A stretch of DNA of 64,000 nucleotides, taken from NCBI GenBank assembly GCA_051652645.1, contig JBOFUP010000008.1, positions 62,001 through 126,000 of the forward strand, given 5' to 3'. Positions within the stretch are counted from its first letter, which is position 1. Each line of letters opens with the position of its first letter. The notes under the pieces were generated by a model. That model ran no database searches. It had not been told where the DNA came from and saw only the letters and a list, made by a program, of their open reading frames with translations. The position numbers were made by a program, and so were the translations under genes. This DNA comes from UBA7332 sp051652645. GTDB taxonomy: Bacteria > Bacteroidota > Bacteroidia > Bacteroidales > UBA7332. Below are positions 51,267 to 59,231 of this stretch, one piece after another.

Positions 51267-53255
51267 TCATCGAGTCAATGGACGAAGGCGATTTATCGCT
51301 AATTCTCCTAGCTTAGATTTAGCCTCAATATGCTCCAACACATCTGTCACAAAGTCATTCTTCTCAAACTCACCCCTTACAGATTCAAAATCGAGCCTAC
51401 TATCTTCTTCATCACCATCAATACCGAAACCAGTACGCTGAACCAATGTAAACTCCTTCTTCGCATCTGCATAAAGTTCCTTATCAAGTCCAACTACGCT
51501 ATCCCTCCAACACTCTATTAAAGAAATAACATCAGCTGCAGTAATCTGATCCATCGATTTGTCAACTCTTTTGGCTATCTCTTGAGAGGCCCAACTCCAT
51601 TCATAACAATAGTAATTAGAGTGAATAGAGGAAAATTCAGTATGAATAGCATCGAGGGATAAATCTTCTGCCTCTATACGATCTAGAAGATTATCTACAA
51701 TGCTCTTTGGAGCAATAAGTCCAGCAATATCCACCCAATCACCACAGCCCACTTCACTATCAGGACGTAGTACAGATCTCATTTGATCATCAGAAAAGAA
51801 TGTTTCATCTCCTAATCGGCTAAGAATAGAGTTTCCTAAGAACTTTATAATACCCATTGAGTATAACTTTAATCCCTTACGCAAGGATGAAGCCTTTATA
51901 CTTGTATTCTGAAAGCTATAATAATCATTACCACAACCAGAGGTCTCTAGTAACTGTTTAAGAATCTCTTCTCCTCTTACCATCTTTTGAATGGTATAAG
52001 GACTAAGAAGGTTAAAATTGATCATATCTAGCTTTACACTACCCTTACGTTTATCTCTCTTTGGCCACTTCTTAGCATCCCTTACAGTACCTACACTACG
52101 TAGATTTGCCGCTGGAACAAGATAAGATTTACTCTCCTTCTCAATTAGATATGAGAAGGGCATTTCGGAGGTATCTGAATGCTGATAATGCCTACCCATA
52201 ACAACAGAAAACGCTCCTATTTTAGCCGGCCATAAGATATATGAATCACTTGATGTTTTAGACCCCCTCTCCACCACACCTTGATGAATTGGACCAAGCT
52301 TATACATATGATTACTCTGATTAGAGCCGCTACCAGCATTCAGGAAAGAGAAATAGCCTGCTATAAGTAGCGTCGACTTATGGTGAGTAACTGTGTAAGG
52401 ACCTGCAAAAATTGAACATGCTTCACCATGCATCCCCATACAGTTGGCAAAAAACAGAGAATTTTCTGCTGAGTATTGTTTCCCAATCTGACACCCCTGA
52501 CCTATATAACACTTCTCTACGATTGCCCCATCTGTTATTGATGAAGAGTCACATAAGATAAAGTGATGAGCTATAACTCCCTGGCCAATAATAGATGGTG
52601 CACTCTTTTCACTCACAATTGTAGCTTCACTAATTGAAGTAGCTCCTATAACTCTTGCCCAAGCTCCAATTCGAACATTTACTATCTCACCACAATCAAT
52701 AATAACAGCCCCACAGGCAATATACCCTCTGTTAGAAGTTAGCTCAACCACCCTTTCATCTATCATTCTATTTAGTTGAGCGATAGCCTTTGGCCGATGG
52801 CGATATAAAACCAATATATAAGCTAAATGCGAAGATAGTCCTTCAAAGATGCGCACTTCGCGCCCTCCAGTTTCGTTCAACACAGAAACACCGCATCCAT
52901 TTCCGAATGAAGAAATACCATCTACGACCACGGTGCGAGTGTTTACAATTTGCACATCAGAATCTATATCATAATTTGCAATACCTTGTGCTATATTTTG
53001 TATCAAAACATCATTACCTATGGTGCAGTTATGAATACGAGCATTAAAAATACCACTATGCTGCTCAATTCCTCCAATCTGAGGGATCAACGTATTAAAA
53101 CTACCCAAAACGACATCACCCGAAAAGAGTACATTAATGAGCCTTTCAATACCAAACTCTCCTTCTGGGACTCTAATACGCGACCAATCGGGACAACTAC
53201 AACCTTGATGTTTGAGTTGCTCGATTTCAGTTTCTCTCAAAATTCTTTTATTCAT
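51267..53255 (-). CDS. DUF4954 protein with left-handed beta-helix
   Basis: 662 residues, a Bacteroidota-typical family (DUF4954). The middle (about 60-330) has hexapeptide repeats of a left-handed beta-helix, e.g. CTIGNDVLIQNIAQGIANY, GVIAHHFILCDSSSITDGAIVEKCYIGQGCQIG and ENSLFFANCMG, like those in sugar-nucleotide acyltransferases and pyrophosphorylases. The C-terminal third is helical and unfamiliar. Linkage to glmS points to amino-sugar nucleotide metabolism or its control; no catalytic residues could be pinned down. It is the first gene of the operon. Confidence 0.87.
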   Translation of the reverse strand: MNKRILRETEIEQLKHQGCSCPDWSRIRVPEGEFGIERLINVLFSGDVVLGSFNTLIPQIGGIEQHSGIFNARIHNCTIGNDVLIQNIAQGIANYDIDSDVQIVNTRTVVVDGISSFGNGCGVSVLNETGGREVRIFEGLSSHLAYILVLYRHRPKAIAQLNRMIDERVVELTSNRGYIACGAVIIDCGEIVNVRIGAWARVIGATSISEATIVSEKSAPSIIGQGVIAHHFILCDSSSITDGAIVEKCYIGQGCQIGKQYSAENSLFFANCMGMHGEACSIFAGPYTVTHHKSTLLIAGYFSFLNAGSGSNQSNHMYKLGPIHQGVVERGSKTSSDSYILWPAKIGAFSVVMGRHYQHSDTSEMPFSYLIEKESKSYLVPAANLRSVGTVRDAKKWPKRDKRKGSVKLDMINFNLLSPYTIQKMVRGEEILKQLLETSGCGNDYYSFQNTSIKASSLRKGLKLYSMGIIKFLGNSILSRLGDETFFSDDQMRSVLRPDSEVGCGDWVDIAGLIAPKSIVDNLLDRIEAEDLSLDAIHTEFSSIHSNYYCYEWSWASQEIAKRVDKSMDQITAADVISLIECWRDSVVGLDKELYADAKKEFTLVQRTGFGIDGDEEDSRLDFESVRGEFEKNDFVTDVLEHIEAKSKLGELAINRLRPLTR

Positions 53256-53313
53256 AAATATCTATTTTACCTAATACCTAACTCTAAAAGCTCAAATCGC
53301 CATCTTGACATTA

Positions 53314-53321
53314 CAAATGTA
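53314..53321 (-). promoter_or_regulatory. -7 element for the DUF4954-glmS operon
   Basis: The minus strand reads TACATTTG (TAnnTTTG), about 58 bp before the start at 53255. Confidence 0.45.
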
Positions 53322-53539
53322 GGGTTTTTTTGCGATTATAGATAGCAATATGGTTTACAAAAGTGAATTATATATATATTTACTTAGAAGACGAGTGATG
53401 GTAAATATTTTTTACATAGGAGAGGCATTTAATCCAAACTAAAGAACTATCTTTATAATATAGATGTTATATGCAGTTGTAGTGTCTCTATAACTATAGA
53501 TAAACAACTATTAATCGATAACCAAATAAATATCAAATT

Positions 53540-53773
53540 ATGAAAAAGGCAATTTTTGCAATTTTATTGGCTGGAACATTCATGGTAGGAACAACAGCCA
53601 TTGCTCAAGAGAAGAAACAAGAACCAGCAAAAAAAGAGTGTTGCTCTAAAAAAGGTGGAGAAAGCAAAGGATGCTGTTCAGACAAGAAAGCAGCAGGAGA
53701 TAAAGGTTGCAGCTCTAAAAAAGGTGGAGAAAGCAAAGGATGTTGTTCAGACAAGAAAGTGGTTAAGAAATAA
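53540..53773 (+). CDS. Small exported cysteine-rich repeat protein
   Basis: 77 residues: a signal peptide (LLAGTFMVGTTAIAQE) and then 56 residues of Lys, Gly, Ser and Cys. Two near-identical units CSSKKGGESKGCCSDKK-like follow one another, 23 residues apart, giving eight Cys. At the DNA level the units are 48 bp long (53643 and 53712) and differ at one base, so the duplication is recent. Cys pairs of this kind may bind metal or form disulfides. Similar Lys/Cys-rich small proteins occur in Bacteroidota; no function is known to me. It has a terminator directly downstream. Confidence 0.8.
   Translation: MKKAIFAILLAGTFMVGTTAIAQEKKQEPAKKECCSKKGGESKGCCSDKKAAGDKGCSSKKGGESKGCCSDKKVVKK
53643..53759 (+). 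repeat. 48-bp direct repeat within the cysteine-rich gene
   Basis: Positions 53643-53690 and 53712-53759 match with one difference (C versus T at the GCTGTTC/GTTGTTC site). The period is 69 bp, a multiple of three, so the reading frame is kept. Confidence 0.9.
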
Positions 53774-53799
53774 TAGATAGCTAAATATCTATATTAAAT

Positions 53800-53855
53800 A
53801 AAAGAGAATAGCCACCTACTTCATACATTTATGAGGTAGGTGGCTATTCTCTTTT
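53800..53855. terminator. Bidirectional terminator of the cysteine-rich gene and the beta-sandwich gene
   Basis: A stem of 20 perfect pairs (AAAAGAGAATAGCCACCTAC), extended by five more with one G-U pair, closes a 6-nt loop between two convergent genes. Confidence 0.85.
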
Positions 53856-53867
53856 ATTAATCTATCC

Positions 53868-54218
53868 TTATTGCTTCAATCTGATAACAATATTAGAACT
53901 GTTGGGTGTAATCTCTAGGGTTTGCTCTTCAAAAGAGATCATAGAGGCTTTCAACTGAGAACTAGTATTATTAGATAGTACAACTGAGAAGTTTCCATCA
54001 AGATCTGTATAAACTTTTTTACCAGCAACAGTGATTGTTGCACCTGCTAAGGATTGAGCATCTGCATCAAGCACACAACCCTTAACAACGAAAGAGCTAG
54101 TCACATTTGGAATAACTGCGGCTGATTCAGCTTTTGCTTCAGCCGACTTAGAAGTCTCTGCTGCGAAAGATACAAGCGAAAACATTGAAGCGATCAAGAA
54201 AAAAATAGCCTTTTTCAT
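53868..54218 (-). CDS. Stand-alone exported carboxypeptidase-regulatory-like beta-sandwich protein
   Basis: 116 residues: signal peptide (FFLIASMFSLVSFA), a short Ala/Glu-rich spacer, then one carboxypeptidase-D-regulatory-like domain (about 40-116: FVVKGCVLDADAQSLAGATITVAGKKVYTDLDGNFSV). That domain is normally fused to TonB-dependent receptors; here it stands alone. Immediately upstream is an array of five 11-bp-spaced TGTnAn sites, which suggests it belongs to the same regulon as the TonB/porin locus at 54.9-60.5 kb. Function unknown. Confidence 0.8.
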   Translation of the reverse strand: MKKAIFFLIASMFSLVSFAAETSKSAEAKAESAAVIPNVTSSFVVKGCVLDADAQSLAGATITVAGKKVYTDLDGNFSVVLSNNTSSQLKASMISFEEQTLEITPNSSNIVIRLKQ

Positions 54219-54285
54219 ATTGGTAAGTTATTTTGTTACACTATTAGTTTAATACCTTTGGAGAGTTTATCTCTCTTAGACACTG

Positions 54286-54353
54286 CAAAGTAACGGTAAA
54301 CTTATTACAACATGAATACAAGGTTTTTACATCTTGGTGACATTTGTGTTACA
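54286..54353 (-). promoter_or_regulatory. Pho-box-like array and promoter of the stand-alone beta-sandwich gene
   Basis: On the minus strand, TGTAAC, TGTCAC, TGTAAA, TGTATT and TGTAAT occur at exact 11-bp steps (54353 down to 54304). The array ends 10 bp before TTACTTTG (54286-54293), a near match to the Bacteroidota -7 element that is about 70 bp before the start codon. Direct repeats with 11-bp period just upstream of a promoter are the layout of PhoB/OmpR-family activator sites; E. coli Pho boxes are TGTCA-containing 11-bp repeats. Confidence 0.65.
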
Positions 54354-54358
54354 AATAA

Positions 54359-54832
54359 TCAATAACTCTTCTCTGAGATAAGTTTACCTTTCTCGTCCCA
54401 CATCAACCAAGTTCCAGACTTTTTCCCTTTTGTATAGTGAGTCTCATAACGCATTACACCATTATCATCCCAAACTCTCCAGGTACCATGCTTCAAATTA
54501 TCGACATATTGAGCCTCTGCAACTAGCATTCCTGACTCATTATATGTTCGCCATGTACCATGAAAAAGCCCATTGCGATAGGCACGAACCTCATGAGGCT
54601 TACCATTCTCATGGTAAACAACATATGAACCTTGTGGCTTACCATCCTTTATACTCATCTCAAGACGAAGCGTGCTATCAGGGAAAAACTCCCTAAGCTC
54701 ACCACTATAAAGAGATGATTGGGTTCCATCAGTATAGTATAAACCATCAATTAACGTAACCTTCTTATTCTGTGCTGTAGAAGCAAAGACTGAGGCTAAG
54801 ATAGCCCCTATGAATATGATCTTCTTTATCAT
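54359..54832 (-). CDS. Exported MORN-repeat protein
   Basis: 157 residues with a signal peptide. About five MORN-type repeats of roughly 23 residues follow (e.g. YHENGKPHEVRAYRNGLFHGTWRTY, YVDNLKHGTWRVWDDNGVMRYETHY, YTKGKKSGTWLMWDEKG). Repeats of this sort form a beta-ribbon; in Bacteroidota such proteins are sometimes named toxin-antitoxin YwqK, but nothing here suggests a toxin. It lies downstream of the beta-helix lipoprotein gene but a hairpin separates them. Confidence 0.8.
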   Translation of the reverse strand: MIKKIIFIGAILASVFASTAQNKKVTLIDGLYYTDGTQSSLYSGELREFFPDSTLRLEMSIKDGKPQGSYVVYHENGKPHEVRAYRNGLFHGTWRTYNESGMLVAEAQYVDNLKHGTWRVWDDNGVMRYETHYTKGKKSGTWLMWDEKGKLISEKSY

Positions 54833-54879
54833 AAGCTTATATTGTATTAAAGATTTTAGAAAGATCTATACAAGGAAAA

Positions 54880-54917
54880 GAGGAGCTCTTCCGTACGCCT
54901 ACGGGATGAACTCCTCC
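54880..54917 (-). terminator. Imperfect hairpin after the beta-helix lipoprotein gene
   Basis: Arms beginning GAGGAG and ending CTCCTC pair with a few mismatches around a CGTA-centred stem. It lies 24 bp after the stop codon at 54941. Confidence 0.5.
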
Positions 54918-54940
54918 TCGCGGAAATAATAGCAAAACTA

Positions 54941-56158
54941 CTAATTTACTCCTTTTGTCCAACCCAAAGTCCAGTTATTTGACGTTGAGATTGCACCTTT
55001 ATATTCTGCTTTAGTAAAATAGCTATCTACTGCACTCATATCCTTACCTCCACTAATAGTACCTACAATACCATCGAAAGTAATAGTCTGAGCTTCTGCA
55101 TTACCAGTTTTTGAAACTAGATTAACTTCAGAGTTTGAGTGAACGAATGAAGTTGATACATGAGTATGCTCAACTACAGATGTCCCATCTAGGAAACTAT
55201 TCTCTGTACCTTCTGTCTCTGTAGTTACTGCTCTATCTTTTCCTACAACTAATGCATTATACATCTTAACGTGAGTTCCTGCACGAAGACGCACTCCACG
55301 ATTAGCTGATGTCAAGTTATTACCTATAAGTGTAAGATTGGCAATTGTTGGGTATGAGATTGGTGTAGATAAGTTGTTAGATCCATTATTATCTGCTTCA
55401 ATCAAACAGTCACCCTCACTTGCAACTTGTTGAGCCACCCAGAACTGACCACGACCATTCCATCCTTCTGTCCAGTCGAATGAGTCATCTCCAGAGCCTG
55501 TAGATACGAAATATTTTGCATCAACTGATCCACCGAACCACTCAAAACCATCATCAGCACCCATATAAGCTTGTAGGTACTCACAAGTTGTTCCACTACC
55601 TACTCCGTAGAACGTAAAACCATTAGATTCTTTCTCCTCAGAGAATGCAAAACCAGTATACTCCAAACGAACATACTTCAATGTACCTGAATTATCATTT
55701 ATATCAGAACCACCATATGTAGCATCTCCAATCTCTGATTTACCTGTTCCTCCTTCAAGGTTGATAGGTGCACGTCCGCAGATGTGAATACCACCCCATG
55801 CACCTGGCTCCTTAAGTTCTGAAGTCATCACGATAGGCTCATTAGCCGTACCCTGAGCATCAATCATACCACCTTGTTCTACGAGTATGTAATCAACATC
55901 TCCATCATCTTCAGATATAATAGTTACACCTTTGTTGATCTTCAATAATCCACCGTTCTTTACCGTGAACCCACCGCTAAGGATATAAGTCTCGCCCGAC
56001 TTCAACTCGAGGCGATCAGTTAACTCACCACGAAGAAGATATTCATCTTCGTTGCCACCATTGCCATTGTTGTCATCACTCGAGCAACCTACTGCAATAA
56101 TACCAAGCATCATTGGAAGGAAATACTTAGCACTCACTCGAAAGAAATTCTTTTTCAT
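54941..56158 (-). CDS. Beta-helix surface lipoprotein linked to a TonB receptor
   Basis: 405 residues. The lipoprotein signal ends IIAVGC (C25), followed by an acidic, Asn/Gly-rich tether (SSDDNNGNGGNEDEY). The rest is a right-handed beta-helix-like repeat region (VKNGGLLKINKGVTIISEDDGDVDYILVEQGG, GTLKYVRLEYTGFAFSEEKESNGFTFYGVGS), without pectate-lyase-type catalytic residues that I can see. In Bacteroidota this type is commonly paired with a TonB receptor and sometimes annotated as a multidrug transporter, which the sequence does not support. It follows the receptor gene by 68 bp. Confidence 0.78.
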   Translation of the reverse strand: MKKNFFRVSAKYFLPMMLGIIAVGCSSDDNNGNGGNEDEYLLRGELTDRLELKSGETYILSGGFTVKNGGLLKINKGVTIISEDDGDVDYILVEQGGMIDAQGTANEPIVMTSELKEPGAWGGIHICGRAPINLEGGTGKSEIGDATYGGSDINDNSGTLKYVRLEYTGFAFSEEKESNGFTFYGVGSGTTCEYLQAYMGADDGFEWFGGSVDAKYFVSTGSGDDSFDWTEGWNGRGQFWVAQQVASEGDCLIEADNNGSNNLSTPISYPTIANLTLIGNNLTSANRGVRLRAGTHVKMYNALVVGKDRAVTTETEGTENSFLDGTSVVEHTHVSTSFVHSNSEVNLVSKTGNAEAQTITFDGIVGTISGGKDMSAVDSYFTKAEYKGAISTSNNWTLGWTKGVN

Positions 56159-56226
56159 CGTCTTACGATTTTTGTTTTTTGTTTTATGAAAAATATAAAG
56201 ATTGACTTAATGCCTATTTAACTTCA

Positions 56227-58935
56227 TTAGAAGTTATAACTGAATCCTACCTCAACCTTAGTTCCACGCTCGAATTTCTCTACAATCTCTGTTGATCCTG
56301 TATCAGAAACCTCTTGTGAATACTTCTGTTCTTGGTTAATTATATTCTTAGCTTGTAACTTTATCGAAGCTTTTGAGTTGATGTTATACGTCCCCACAAA
56401 ATCTAAAGTATTGAAAGCTTTCTCAACAACATTACCTACACCATTAATACCTACAGTGTGAATACGTGGTCCTCTAAGGTTGTATATTAAAGAAAGAGAT
56501 AATGATCTGTCATTCTTGAATTTTGGAGCCCACATGATATCCGCATTAATCAAATATGGAGATGCTCCTTGAAGTTGACGTTTCTTGTCCGTATATACCC
56601 CATCCTTTGGAAGCTCCATACGTGTATATATATAAGAAGCATTAACTCCAAACTTCAAATCATTAACAAGATTCTTACGCAACTCAACTTCCAAACCAGC
56701 TACCTGACCTCCATCAACATTCCTAAAGGTTTGTATTGCAGAACCTGCATACTCCTGAACTCTTTCAATTGGATTATCAAGGTACTTATAGTAAGCCGAA
56801 AGAGATATCAATTCACCTGCTGATGGATAGTACTCATAACGCATATCTACATTGTAGTTATAACCATTTTCCAAATCAGCGTAACCACGAACAGCAGACC
56901 CTCCGTACGACTCTTTGTATTCAAATGGAGCCATTTCAATAAACGATGGCCTTGTTACAGTACGTGAAGCACTGAACCTTAGATTCTGAGTATCCTTAAG
57001 GTCATACTTTAGATTAAGAGCAGGAAATAGATCATTTGATATAAGCTCTGCTTTAAGCTCCTTTCCAGCATCATTCCAATAGCGCACTGTCTGATTTGCA
57101 TATTCATATCTCAATCCTCCAGAAAGAAGAAGCTTTGGCAAAAGATAGTATTCTGCCTCAACAAAACCTGCCATCACTTTATTATCTGCAAAGTAAGAGT
57201 TACGTGGTAGACTAACCTTTCTTACTGAGTATGAACCATTAGCTAAGTTAGAATCGTTAATAAAGTCCGGATTGTAAACATCACTAATAACAGGGTCAAA
57301 CCCTTTGAAGTTATAATAGAAGTTAGCTGAATAGAAATCACGCGATTTCTGACGATAAGCCGCACCAAATTTCAATCTATTTGCAGCTTTTTCAGCACCT
57401 CCAATTAGATAATTAAAATCAACACGACCAACAAGCTCGTCCTCGGAAAGCTCACCAAAATATCTAGAGGTCTCCTGCTGATTTAGTTTAAACAACTCTA
57501 ATCCATTATCTGTCTTTAAATACATAACCTGCCTACGATCTGGCTCATCGGAAGATGTAAAACCATACGAGGCCTTCCAAGTCATATCTAGTTTGTCATT
57601 TAGTGTGTGTGCTCCTATCAATTGATTATTTATCAAATTGTATATTCTGTATACACTATTACTAGCGACAAGCTCTACACCCTCAGCATCAAAACCTTCT
57701 CTGTCTGAATAAGTATCCTCTGTACTATTTACATATAGAAGATTGTATGCAAGCCTATGACGATTACCAATTGAATAGTTAACCTGAGCTAGACCTGAAA
57801 GGGTTGTCTCATACATCCACTTATCTGAAGTAAACTCATCGAGCTTCATACCCTGAGCATTCAAGGTTGAATTATAAGCATCTTCATAAAATGTATATCC
57901 GTTAGAGTAATTAGCACTCAATGAAACATTCAAAGGATTGCCCGCTATATCAAAACTTTTTCCTCCTGAGATTGACAATCCTAATTCAGGCATAGCCTGC
58001 TGATTTGACACGTTAAATGTCGTATTAAATGGATTCTTCTTCAATCTATTGAAATCACTCGTTTTCATATCCTTAATAGACTGAGTCAATTTCATCCCAG
58101 ATGAATAACCCAAATATGGCACTCCTGTCTTATCTGAACTGTAGAAGTCATTGAACATCGTTCCAACCACACCCCCTGTCGAGACAGAGATAGATAGATA
58201 GTCCTTACCTACATTCTCTTTTGTTTCAATATCTATATGAGCTCCTGCATAGTCACCGAAGCTACTTGGTTGGTAAACCTTAGAGACTGTAATATTTTTA
58301 ACCACCGATGATGGGAAAAGAGTTAAAGGAATAAGTTTATTATCAGGGTTTGGCGAAGCTATAGTAAGGCCATTCATAGTCGTAGAGCTATATCTATCAC
58401 CAAGACCACGCACAAAAACTTGATTACCACTAGCCACTGAGATACCAGTAATCTTCTTCACTCCATCTTCAACATTAGATATACCCTTTACAGACATCTC
58501 TCTCGCACCCATACTCTCAACCGCTACAGTCGACAGTTTTCTCTCCAATAAAAGAGCATTCTCACTCTCCATATTTCGGCGACCAGTAACCACAACTTCT
58601 GATAGTTGTAAATTAGCCTTTCCCAAAGATACATCTACCTTTGTAACCTGACCAGCTTTAACCTCTACATCTTTAACTTGCTCCGAAGCGTAAGATATAT
58701 AAGAGAAACGAAGTGTATACTTCCCTGGTGCTAACTGCTCCAACTTGTAGTTACCGTCAAAATCAGTAACAACACCAATAGTCGTTCCCTCAATCTGAAC
58801 TGCTGCTCCAGGCAGAGTTTCATTATACTCTCTATCAATAACCACACCCTCAATCCAACCACTTTGTGCTGTCAGGGTTAATGAAAACAGTGTTGCGAGC
58901 ACTGATAGAATTGATTTTCTTAAAAGAAGTTTCAT
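56227..58935 (-). CDS. TonB-dependent outer-membrane receptor (non-SusC type)
   Basis: 902 residues. Signal peptide, carboxypeptidase-regulatory domain (about 24-105, GAAVQIEGTTIGVVTDFDGNYKL), a TonB-box-like segment LSEVVVTGRRNM, then a plug with VFVRGLGDRYSSTTMNGL and a barrel ending in VEVGFSYNF. The VRGLGDRYSSTTMNG stretch assigns it to the TonB-Xanth-Caul-like receptors and not to SusC. Substrate is not evident from sequence. With the lipoprotein and the divergent phosphate-porin-like gene it forms a putative phosphate-responsive locus. Confidence 0.92.
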   Translation of the reverse strand: MKLLLRKSILSVLATLFSLTLTAQSGWIEGVVIDREYNETLPGAAVQIEGTTIGVVTDFDGNYKLEQLAPGKYTLRFSYISYASEQVKDVEVKAGQVTKVDVSLGKANLQLSEVVVTGRRNMESENALLLERKLSTVAVESMGAREMSVKGISNVEDGVKKITGISVASGNQVFVRGLGDRYSSTTMNGLTIASPNPDNKLIPLTLFPSSVVKNITVSKVYQPSSFGDYAGAHIDIETKENVGKDYLSISVSTGGVVGTMFNDFYSSDKTGVPYLGYSSGMKLTQSIKDMKTSDFNRLKKNPFNTTFNVSNQQAMPELGLSISGGKSFDIAGNPLNVSLSANYSNGYTFYEDAYNSTLNAQGMKLDEFTSDKWMYETTLSGLAQVNYSIGNRHRLAYNLLYVNSTEDTYSDREGFDAEGVELVASNSVYRIYNLINNQLIGAHTLNDKLDMTWKASYGFTSSDEPDRRQVMYLKTDNGLELFKLNQQETSRYFGELSEDELVGRVDFNYLIGGAEKAANRLKFGAAYRQKSRDFYSANFYYNFKGFDPVISDVYNPDFINDSNLANGSYSVRKVSLPRNSYFADNKVMAGFVEAEYYLLPKLLLSGGLRYEYANQTVRYWNDAGKELKAELISNDLFPALNLKYDLKDTQNLRFSASRTVTRPSFIEMAPFEYKESYGGSAVRGYADLENGYNYNVDMRYEYYPSAGELISLSAYYKYLDNPIERVQEYAGSAIQTFRNVDGGQVAGLEVELRKNLVNDLKFGVNASYIYTRMELPKDGVYTDKKRQLQGASPYLINADIMWAPKFKNDRSLSLSLIYNLRGPRIHTVGINGVGNVVEKAFNTLDFVGTYNINSKASIKLQAKNIINQEQKYSQEVSDTGSTEIVEKFERGTKVEVGFSYNF

Positions 58936-58969
58936 CTTTAATCGTTAGGTTGCTTATTTATTTCCGACA

Positions 58970-58977
58970 CAAAAGTA
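58970..58977 (-). promoter_or_regulatory. -7 element for the TonB receptor-lipoprotein operon
   Basis: The minus strand reads TACTTTTG (TAnnTTTG), 34 bp before the start at 58935. Confidence 0.45.
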
Positions 58978-59042
58978 GAAGCATGATGTTTCATTAAGGT
59001 GTCACCCTTATTTCGCTTAGATTAAAAAGGTGTGTCAATATG

Positions 59043-59082
59043 ATTACACTAAATATTACAAAGCCATTACAGTATTATTACA
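59043..59082 (-). promoter_or_regulatory. Pho-box-like array between the TonB receptor and porin genes
   Basis: On the minus strand four perfect TGTAAT hexamers occur with steps of 11, 11 and 12 bp (59082 down to 59043). The same hexamer family and spacing occurs at 54304-54353. The array lies 65 bp from the receptor -7 element and 103 bp from that of the porin, so either or both could be regulated, perhaps by a PhoB-type factor. Confidence 0.6.
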
Positions 59083-59185
59083 AAACGAAAACAACAAGCT
59101 AACACCCGCTATTTCAGGGCATAATTAACACTATCAACCCAAAGATATTGCCTACTATTATAGGAATTGTACAGATCAAATTTAC

Positions 59186-59193
59186 TACTTTTG
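59186..59193 (+). promoter_or_regulatory. -7 element for the porin gene
   Basis: TACTTTTG matches TAnnTTTG, 38 bp before the ATG at 59232. It lies inside a longer open frame starting at 59148, which helps to fix 59232 as the true start. Confidence 0.5.
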
Positions 59194-59231
59194 CAGCGCA
59201 AAGAGTAATATCAATTCAACCATTAATCACT

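Noticed and set aside
54359..54832. Toxin-antitoxin component because of YwqK-like MORN repeats
   Set aside because: There is a signal peptide and no partner gene; the name is inherited from annotation of MORN proteins.
59148..59231. Upstream start of the porin gene
   Set aside because: It adds 28 residues before the signal peptide and spans a promoter element.
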